Assembly: GCA_018224455.1 (NCBI GenBank)
Contig: JAGTUY010000324.1
Span: 1 to 8,124 of the forward strand
Direction: 5' to 3'
DNA from: Desulfosarcina sp.
GTDB lineage: Bacteria; Desulfobacterota; Desulfobacteria; Desulfobacterales; Desulfosarcinaceae
Length of the DNA: 8,124 bases
The notes beneath the pieces were generated by a model. The model was not told the origin of the DNA, did not search any database, and saw only the letters and a program-made list of their open reading frames with translations. Positions 1-5,064 of the stretch are shown one piece after another. The translations under genes were made by a program, and so were the position numbers. Position 1 is the first letter of the stretch; each line of letters opens with the position of its first letter.

Positions 1-1
1 G

Positions 2-223
2 ATAATTCCCATGTATTTCCCCGGTGACGATCAGGCTTTGGCAGGTATCCGCGAGATTGCTGAAAAAGGCAATCCCAAGAATGCCGACCACACGTTGAAG
101 AATTTGGATTCGTTCCGTTTATGGGAGATGGCAATCAACGAGGCCGCCAAAAAGAGACTCTACTACCCGCAACTCAACGATACGGTCATCGAGATCATCA
201 GCCGCGGGGAGATGATCCCTTAA
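2..223 (+). CDS. 3' end of an unrecognised protein-coding gene (partial)
   Basis: An open frame runs from the left edge to a TAA at 221-223. It encodes about 73 residues in the window. The first ATG (position 11) has no ribosome binding site in the few bases visible before it, and the frame is open upstream (Ile-Ile-Pro). This is therefore most likely the C-terminus of a longer protein rather than a 70-residue one. The sequence is hydrophilic and looks helical and globular, with charged stretches such as AINEAAKKRLYYPQ and an end ISRGEMIP. There is no membrane segment, no Cys/His metal motif and no family signature I recognise. It converges on the cysteine desulfurase, with 59 bases between the two stop codons. 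Codon use looks like real coding sequence, but the function cannot be assigned from this fragment. Confidence 0.6.
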   Translation: MIPMYFPGDDQALAGIREIAEKGNPKNADHTLKNLDSFRLWEMAINEAAKKRLYYPQLNDTVIEIISRGEMIP

Positions 224-282
224 AGCGCTGTGAGCCCCTGACAACTTTACTATCAGCCAAATGGGCAGATCTTGAGACCTTA
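224..282. other. short convergent intergenic gap, no clear terminator
   Basis: These 59 bases separate the stop of the left partial gene from the stop of the cysteine desulfurase. I looked for a GC-rich hairpin followed by a T-run on either strand and found none, unlike the clear structure at the other convergent junction near 3800. Nothing else can be called here. Confidence 0.4.
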
Positions 283-1422
283 TTAACGCCTTAGCCGCCT
301 CACCGCCTTTACCACCACGTTAACCGCACGATCGATTTGTTCGCCATTGGTCATGCGCCCCGTGGAAAAACGTATGGTTCCCTTGGCCCATTCCACGGGT
401 ATCCGCATGGCTTCCAGGACGTGGGACAAAGTCACGGTATCGGAATGGCAGGCGGCGCCAGCCGAGGCGGCCACCTCCAGCCCGATCTCTTCCAGAATGC
501 GGTTGACCTCCAGCCCCTTGAAAGAGAGGCTCAAGGTGTTGGGCAGGCGATGGTCGGGGTGGCCGTTGAGGCGCATATCCGTCAGATCCTCCGCCAACCC
601 CTTGTGCAACCGGTCGCGCATGGCTTTGAGGTGCCGGCCGGCATGGTCGAGGCTGCGGTCGGCCATCTCACAGGCCTTGCCCAGACCCACGATCGCCATC
701 ACATTCTCGGTTCCGGCGCGCCAGCCCATCTCCTGACCGGCACCATGACAGAATTTTTCCGGCAGCCGGCCTGTTCTCACATAAAGCACGCCGATGCCCT
801 TGGGGGCGTATAGCTTATGCCCGGCCACGGAGAGCAGATCCACGTTCATCGTTTGAACATCCGTGGCAATCTTGCCCACGCTCTGGGCTGCATCGGTGTG
901 GATGCAGACCCCTTTTTGCCGCGCCAACGCGCCGATTTCGGCAATCGGCTGAACGGTTCCGACCTCGTTGTTGGCATGCATAACGGAAATCAGGATCGTA
1001 TCCGGCCGCATCGCGTCAGCCACATCATCCACGCGGATCATACCGGTGTCGTCAACATCGACATAGGTGGTCTCGAAACCCTCTTTTTCAAGGTATCGGC
1101 AGACCTCAAGCACCGCCGGATGCTCCACGGTGCTGGTAACGATGTGGCGCCCTTTTTCCTTCAATGCCCGGGCCGTGCCTTTGATGGCGTGGTTGTTGGA
1201 TTCGGTGCCGCCGGAAGTAAAAAACACTTCTTCAGGCCGGCAGCCCAGTAGGACGGCCACCTGACCTCGAGCCGCCGCCACTGCCCGATTGGGCCGGATC
1301 CCATACCAGTGGGAACTGGACGGATTGCCGAATTCATTTTCAAAGAAGGGCCGCATGGCCGCGATCACTTCCGGGTCGTGGGGCGTGGTGCCGTTGTAAT
1401 CCAGGTAGATGGGTTGAACCAT
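283..1422 (-). CDS. cysteine desulfurase, NifS/IscS family (PLP-dependent)
   Basis: This 379-residue protein has a typical length for class V aminotransferase-fold cysteine desulfurases, which convert L-cysteine to L-alanine and pass the persulfide sulfur to Fe-S cluster assembly or thiolation pathways in the cytoplasm. Visible signatures are the N-terminal YLDYNGTTP (residues 6-14), TSGGTESNN (69-77), the cofactor-stacking His101 in TVEH, NNEVGTVQPI (151-160), Asp177 and Gln180 in HTDAAQS, the Schiff-base Lys203 in AGHK, RAGTEN (235-240), and the persulfide Cys325 in GAACHSD. The start matches the family N-terminus, but the bases before the ATG contain no good Shine-Dalgarno sequence. It lies 30 bases downstream of the pseudouridine synthase on the same strand, so co-transcription is likely. 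The GAACHS catalytic context differs from that of E. coli IscS (SACTS). It resembles NifS-like proteins that are sometimes linked to selenium metabolism, so a selenocysteine lyase role is a minor alternative. No iscU or selD is visible. Confidence 0.93.
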   Translation of the reverse strand: MVQPIYLDYNGTTPHDPEVIAAMRPFFENEFGNPSSSHWYGIRPNRAVAAARGQVAVLLGCRPEEVFFTSGGTESNNHAIKGTARALKEKGRHIVTSTVEHPAVLEVCRYLEKEGFETTYVDVDDTGMIRVDDVADAMRPDTILISVMHANNEVGTVQPIAEIGALARQKGVCIHTDAAQSVGKIATDVQTMNVDLLSVAGHKLYAPKGIGVLYVRTGRLPEKFCHGAGQEMGWRAGTENVMAIVGLGKACEMADRSLDHAGRHLKAMRDRLHKGLAEDLTDMRLNGHPDHRLPNTLSLSFKGLEVNRILEEIGLEVAASAGAACHSDTVTLSHVLEAMRIPVEWAKGTIRFSTGRMTNGEQIDRAVNVVVKAVRRLRR

Positions 1423-1452
1423 GGTAGGTATCCGTTGTCTGTAAGATGTTTT

Positions 1453-2247
1453 TTAATCGATTATCGGCGCAAACACCCGCCAATCCCAGGGTGGGCGTTG
1501 GCTGTCTGACATTTCGACATCCGGCCAGGGCCATTGTTGTGGAATCGGGCTGGTGAAGACCAATCGCACACCCCGGGTGGGATGGTCGACCATCAACGTG
1601 TGGGCCAACAGGGCAATTTCGCGGCCGGGAAGAGGCGTTTCGGCACCATAACGAAGGTCTCCCAGGACCGGATGGCCCATATGGGCAAGCTGAATGCGAA
1701 TCTGGTGACGCCGGCCGGTTTCCAGAAAAACCCGCAGCAGGCTTTTTTCATGATCCTTGCCGATGACCGTATAGCGCAGCCGCGCCTCCTGGCTGCGGTC
1801 TGTTGGTGTCGGGACCACTCGGCTCGAGCGATCCCGACGTTCGATATGATGAATCAGCCGGTTAGCCTCCCCGGAAACCGGTCCGCTGACCACAGCCAGG
1901 TATTGCTTCTCAACCGACCGTTCCCGGAACTGCCTGGACAGGCGGCCCGCTGCCTTGGATGTGCGCGCAAACAGGACCACTCCGGCCACAGGCCGATCCA
2001 GCCGGTGAACCATTCCCAGGAACACCTTGCCCGGTTTGTGGTAGCGCTCCTTGAGCCACTGTTTTCCCAAATCCAGCAGGCACACGTCGCCGGTACGATC
2101 CCCTTGCACCAGCAGCCCCGATGGTTTATAAACCGCCAGCAAATGGTTGTCCTCGTACAATACCGGCCAGCGGTGATCGAAAAAACAGCGCGGTTGGGTG
2201 TTGCAGGGGGTGGCGTTCATCGCTCCCATCCGGGTCGCAGAGATCAT
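1453..2247 (-). CDS. RluA-family RNA pseudouridine synthase
   Basis: This enzyme isomerises uridine to pseudouridine in rRNA or tRNA in the cytoplasm. Numbered from the chosen start (264 residues), the domain opens with VLYEDNHLLAVYKPSGLLVQ (about 29-48). The catalytic motif HRLDRP follows (81-86, catalytic Asp84), then RRHQIRIQLAHMGHPVLGD (about 179-197), both diagnostic of the RluA/RluC/RluD family. There is no N-terminal S4 RNA-binding domain, so it is a single-domain member and its target site cannot be predicted. The frame stays open up to an ATG at 2313, but that start would overlap the divergent RsmG gene. ATG codons at 2247, 2229 and 2220 are all possible. I chose 2247 because a GGAAGA lies 11 bases upstream, but the conserved domain begins well after any of these starts. 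The C-terminal tail after about residue 240 is Trp/Pro-rich and not part of the core fold. It probably forms an operon with the downstream cysteine desulfurase. Confidence 0.9.
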   Translation of the reverse strand: MISATRMGAMNATPCNTQPRCFFDHRWPVLYEDNHLLAVYKPSGLLVQGDRTGDVCLLDLGKQWLKERYHKPGKVFLGMVHRLDRPVAGVVLFARTSKAAGRLSRQFRERSVEKQYLAVVSGPVSGEANRLIHHIERRDRSSRVVPTPTDRSQEARLRYTVIGKDHEKSLLRVFLETGRRHQIRIQLAHMGHPVLGDLRYGAETPLPGREIALLAHTLMVDHPTRGVRLVFTSPIPQQWPWPDVEMSDSQRPPWDWRVFAPIID

Positions 2248-2253
2248 TGATCT
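2241..2253. promoter_or_regulatory. 13-bp palindrome in the divergent 5' region (candidate operator)
   Basis: Two 6-base arms, AGATCA and TGATCT, flank a single central T, giving a perfect inverted repeat. It sits between the divergently transcribed pseudouridine synthase and RsmG-fusion genes, about 30 bases before the GTG at 2283. It also overlaps the ATG at 2247 that I chose for the pseudouridine synthase. If it is a protein-binding site, the downstream starts at 2229 or 2220 become more likely. No convincing -35/-10 pair was found on either strand. A palindrome of this size can occur by chance. Confidence 0.25.
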
Positions 2254-2270
2254 ATCATTCTTCCAGCCAC

Positions 2271-2276
2271 AGGGAG
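2271..2276 (+). promoter_or_regulatory. ribosome binding site that fixes the GTG start of the RsmG fusion
   Basis: AGGGAG lies six bases before the GTG at 2283, a near-ideal spacing. The next in-frame ATG (2358) has only a GAGAGG directly abutting it with no spacer, so the GTG start is preferred. Confidence 0.7.
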
Positions 2277-2282
2277 TAGCAC

Positions 2283-3767
2283 GTGACGCAAATCGGGACA
2301 AGGTCTTCCACAAGACGAGGCCAGCAGGGAAGCAATGCGCGCCCCAGCCCCGAGAGGATGGATGCCCTGCTCAAACGCTGCAACATCAACCTCGCACCCG
2401 CTCAGCTCCAGCAGTTGTGGGTCTACCATCAGCTACTGCGACGCCACGATGCCGAGTTGAACCTCACCCGTATCCGCAATTTTGAGAACATGGTGCTCAA
2501 ACTCTATGCCGATTCGATTCTGCCGGCCCTGCATGCGCCGATGCCCTCCCCCCTATTGGACCTGGGCACCGGCCCGGGTATGCCAGGCATCCCGCTAAAA
2601 ATTTTGCGGCCCGACCTTCGGATCCTGCTGGCCGAAAGCCGGCAGAATCGTACCGATTTTCTAAAAATGACCCTCTCCGAACTGGGCCTGCAGGGCATAG
2701 AGGTGGTAGAGCGGGGAATTGCTCCGGACTACGACCGCCCCGTGGCCGGCGTGATCACCCGAGCCGTCGAACCCATGGCCGAAACCCTGGCCCGCGTGGC
2801 CGGTTGTCTGATGCTGGACGGGATGGTCATTTTCATGAAGGGACCCCGCTGCAACGAAGAAATTGCAACGGCCTCGAAAAGGTGTGCTTCAGCCTATGAT
2901 TTGGCCGAGGACATTCCCTATCATATTCCTCACACCCCGCACCGACGCCGGCTGGTGGTCTTCAGACGAAAAATCGAGCCGATCCGTGCCAGGAGTGCAC
3001 TTCAAATTATGGAAAAACACCGCGTCAAGATCATCGAAAGCGAGAGCAACGCGATTTTCAAGGACCTGAAAAAACTCCTGGGCGGACGCGGGGTCAAGAA
3101 ACAGGGGAAAACCCTGGTATGCGGGACTCGGTTGGCGGCCGAGGTAATCAAACAGGCCCCGGAGCGATGTCTGGCCTGGATCGGCAGCGGCAATCACCAG
3201 CCGCCGCCATCGGATGCTCCCGGTGTTATGGAATGGGTTCAACTGGCACCGGAGCTGTTTCAGTCGCTGGACACGTTCGGGACCAAGCATCCCATCGTTC
3301 TTTACGATTATCCCGCACCCGCCCCCTGGCGGCCGAAAGCGTGCCTGCGCTCCGGATGCAGCCTGCTGGTTCCGTTTCAAGACCCGGAAAATGTGGGGGC
3401 CGTCGTTCGCTCTGCCGTGGCATTCGACGTGGATCGAATCGTCCTGCTCGCCCAAAGCGCCAACCCCTTCCATCCCAAGGCGGTCCGCGCTTCGGCCGGG
3501 ACCGTCTTTTCCGCCAGGCTGTTTCAGGGCCCTTCATTGTCCGCAATTCCACAGGACCTTCCGGTGATCGCTCTCGCCGCTTCGGGCCGACCGCTGGCCC
3601 AGACCCGGTTTCCCCCATCCTTCTGCCTGCTTACCGGCATGGAAGGCCCCGGATTGCCTCCCCGTTGGCGGGCGGATAGCGTGGCCGTCCCTATGGCCCC
3701 CGGCGTGGAATCGCTGAACGCGGCGGTGGCCACCGCCATCGCCCTCTATGAATGGCGTCGACGGTAA
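2283..3767 (+). CDS. RsmG-type 16S rRNA m7G methyltransferase fused to a SpoU/TrmH-type RNA 2'-O-methyltransferase
   Basis: This is a single uninterrupted 494-residue ORF with two enzymes. Residues 1-25 are a basic, Ser/Arg-rich leader. Residues about 26-229 are an RsmG (GidB) domain, which methylates N7 of G527 in 16S rRNA using AdoMet. It shows the glycine-rich motif LLDLGTGPGMPGIPLKI (91-107), the acidic AES after the second strand (117-119), ITRAVEP (158-164) and FMKGPR (184-189). Residues about 245-494 are a SPOUT-fold 2'-O-ribose methyltransferase. It has a SpoU-type substrate-binding region (about 247-345), motif 1 in PENVGAVVRSA (368-378, with Asn370 and Arg376), motif 2 in TGMEGPGL (451-458, Glu454), and motif 3 in VPMAPGVESLNAAVA (469-483, Ser477, Asn479). 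RsmG alone is usually a little over 200 residues and stand-alone SpoU proteins about 250-270, so both halves look complete. The target of the second domain cannot be told. The start is GTG with a good ribosome binding site. The gene ends before a hairpin terminator and is convergent with qmoC. Confidence 0.9.
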   Translation: MTQIGTRSSTRRGQQGSNARPSPERMDALLKRCNINLAPAQLQQLWVYHQLLRRHDAELNLTRIRNFENMVLKLYADSILPALHAPMPSPLLDLGTGPGMPGIPLKILRPDLRILLAESRQNRTDFLKMTLSELGLQGIEVVERGIAPDYDRPVAGVITRAVEPMAETLARVAGCLMLDGMVIFMKGPRCNEEIATASKRCASAYDLAEDIPYHIPHTPHRRRLVVFRRKIEPIRARSALQIMEKHRVKIIESESNAIFKDLKKLLGGRGVKKQGKTLVCGTRLAAEVIKQAPERCLAWIGSGNHQPPPSDAPGVMEWVQLAPELFQSLDTFGTKHPIVLYDYPAPAPWRPKACLRSGCSLLVPFQDPENVGAVVRSAVAFDVDRIVLLAQSANPFHPKAVRASAGTVFSARLFQGPSLSAIPQDLPVIALAASGRPLAQTRFPPSFCLLTGMEGPGLPPRWRADSVAVPMAPGVESLNAAVATAIALYEWRRR

Positions 3768-3785
3768 AACCACCAACCAGTCATT

Positions 3786-3816
3786 AAAAAAGGGGAGCTT
3801 GGCGCCCCCCCTTTTT
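3786..3816. terminator. bidirectional Rho-independent terminator
   Basis: An A-run (3787-3791) and GGGG (3792-3795) can pair with CCCC (3808-3811) and a T-run (3812-3816), around a 12-base loop. On the plus strand the stem is followed by five Ts, and on the minus strand by six. It lies 19 bases after the stop of the plus-strand RsmG-SpoU gene and about 30 bases after the stop of the minus-strand qmoC gene. It can therefore terminate both convergent units and marks the 3' end of the qmo operon. Confidence 0.8.
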
Positions 3817-3845
3817 GATATTAACACCCCACTGAATGAAACTGA

Positions 3846-4994
3846 CTATTTTCGTCCGCTATACTCGTTGTAGGTCATGGCCGTCGTGCGGTAGACAATG
3901 TGGGCCAGTTTGGAAAACGGGGTGTAGGCGAATAGGCCCCAAATGAAGAGCAGGTGCACAAAATAGACGAGTGCCGACAAGTCGTACATCCCACCCAAAC
4001 GCAGCATCTGGGTCAGCATGCCCGTTATGCCTAAGGCCAGCACCAATCCAATCAGATACCAATCCCAGTAGCTGGACGCCTGATCTTTTTTGGCTAGGCG
4101 GGCTTTTAGCAGCAGGAAGCCGCCGATGATCAGCAGGATGCCGCCAAGATTGCCCAGCCACTTGACCGGGTTGATCTGGCGGTATGGTCCTTCGATGTGG
4201 AAGACCCACTCGGCGGCGAAAAAGGCGTTCGTGACGATAAACAGGCCGATGAAGCCGAACAGGACCATCATGTGGGCCGTCGACCGGTCCCGGTTTTCGG
4301 TGCACTCATTGAATTTCTCGTGCTTCAGAATCGTGGGCACGGTTCGGATCAACGCCTGGAAAAATCCAGCCGGATCGATTTTCTCCTTGTCGGTTTTGCC
4401 TTCCTTGACCGCATCGCTGTGGATGGCGGCCAAAAAGCGCTTCAATCCCAGGGCAAACACCGCCACGGCACCGAAAAAGGTGGGGATCATGATGATGTCC
4501 ACCAGGTAGTTGTGGATGTAATCTGCCTGCCACAGGTCATCGCCGGTGGGATTGAAATTGAGCCAGTCCACGCCCACCATCTTGAGCAGCAGACCCACCA
4601 CCAGGAAAATGGCGGCTGGGATGGCCAGCAGGATGGGCAGTTTTTTGGGGTCGCTGACCATTCTGGCCAGGGCCTTGGGGGTTGCATAATCGATGACCGC
4701 CGCCGCGCGCACCGCCGCCAGCACGTCACCGGGCTGGGCGCCGCGGGGGCACAGGGTGGAACAGTTGCCGCAGTTGTGGCACAGCCAGACGTCGCCGCTG
4801 CCGATCAACCGGTCCTTCAACCCCCAGGAGGCGGCGATCATCTCCTTTCTGGGAAACGGCTTGGTGTCCGGAGATATGGGGCAGGCCACAGAGCAGGTGG
4901 CGCACTGATAGCACTTTTTGACATCGGCACCACCCAGCCTGCTCACTTCGTTGATGAACCCCACATCGGGATCGACCAGATAAGAATCTGCCAT
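3846..4994 (-). CDS. qmoC: QmoC, Fe-S and haem b membrane subunit of the quinone-interacting oxidoreductase
   Basis: QmoC is the membrane anchor of the QmoABC complex and exchanges electrons between menaquinone and the cytoplasmic subunits that serve APS reductase. The 382-residue protein is a natural fusion of an HdrC-like head and an HdrE/NarI-like membrane domain. The head has two [4Fe-4S] motifs: Cys28, 31, 34 and 38 followed by Pro, and Cys72, 75, 78 and 82 followed by Pro. Hydrophobic segments follow at about 118-141, 161-185, 240-264, 277-297, 310-330 and 338-358. Histidines in or near the helices (His161, 240, 347, 364) are candidate haem b ligands. The start at 4994 is chosen because AGGAGG lies six bases upstream and MADSYLVDPDVGF begins the family-like sequence. 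An upstream ATG at 5039 would add a 15-residue extension running through the ribosome binding site and hairpin. It is the last gene of the operon in the window. Confidence 0.95.
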   Translation of the reverse strand: MADSYLVDPDVGFINEVSRLGGADVKKCYQCATCSVACPISPDTKPFPRKEMIAASWGLKDRLIGSGDVWLCHNCGNCSTLCPRGAQPGDVLAAVRAAAVIDYATPKALARMVSDPKKLPILLAIPAAIFLVVGLLLKMVGVDWLNFNPTGDDLWQADYIHNYLVDIIMIPTFFGAVAVFALGLKRFLAAIHSDAVKEGKTDKEKIDPAGFFQALIRTVPTILKHEKFNECTENRDRSTAHMMVLFGFIGLFIVTNAFFAAEWVFHIEGPYRQINPVKWLGNLGGILLIIGGFLLLKARLAKKDQASSYWDWYLIGLVLALGITGMLTQMLRLGGMYDLSALVYFVHLLFIWGLFAYTPFSKLAHIVYRTTAMTYNEYSGRK

Positions 4995-5000
4995 GGGTAA

Positions 5001-5006
5001 CCTCCT
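5001..5006 (-). promoter_or_regulatory. Shine-Dalgarno sequence of qmoC
   Basis: On the minus strand this reads AGGAGG, six bases before the ATG at 4994. It settles the qmoC start against the longer frame beginning at 5039. It lies just downstream of the U-tract that follows the qmoB-qmoC hairpin. Confidence 0.85.
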
Positions 5007-5014
5007 CACTTGGC

Positions 5015-5052
5015 AAAAAAAGGGTGGGAGAAGCGGCAATCACCGCCTCTCC
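5015..5052 (-). terminator. intra-operon hairpin with U-tract between qmoB and qmoC (possible partial terminator)
   Basis: On the minus strand the arms GGAGAGGCGG and CCGCTTCTCC (plus-strand 5043-5052 and 5027-5036) form a 10-bp stem with a single G-U pair and a 6-base loop. After a 5-base CACCC comes a run of seven Ts (5021-5015), and then the qmoC Shine-Dalgarno. The five-base gap before the T-run makes it weaker than a classic terminator. It could instead be an RNA stability or processing element that sets the ratio of the soluble QmoA and QmoB to the membrane QmoC. Confidence 0.5.
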
Positions 5053-5064
5053 ATCGTATCCTAA

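Noticed and set aside
337..1251. Several plus-strand open frames opposite the cysteine desulfurase
   Set aside because: All lie antisense to a complete cysteine desulfurase with every catalytic residue present.
1534..2250. 238-codon plus-strand open frame opposite the pseudouridine synthase
   Set aside because: The minus strand carries the HRLDRP and RRHQIRIQLAHMGHP motifs, and the plus-strand product resembles no known protein.
2248..2313. 22-residue N-terminal extension of the pseudouridine synthase
   Set aside because: It would overlap the divergent RsmG start and its ribosome binding site, and the extra residues have no family similarity.
3119..3679. 186-codon alternative-frame ORF inside the SpoU half of the fusion
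   Set aside because: It is Arg/Pro/Ser-rich, typical of a shifted GC-rich frame. The main frame keeps all SPOUT motifs.
4197..5000. 267-codon plus-strand open frame opposite qmoC
   Set aside because: It is the antisense shadow of qmoC, with no recognisable fold, and the qmoC motifs on the other strand are unmistakable.
4995..5039. 15-residue N-terminal extension of QmoC
   Set aside because: It would be encoded across the hairpin, U-tract and Shine-Dalgarno. The ATG at 4994 has an ideal ribosome binding site and the family-like N-terminus.
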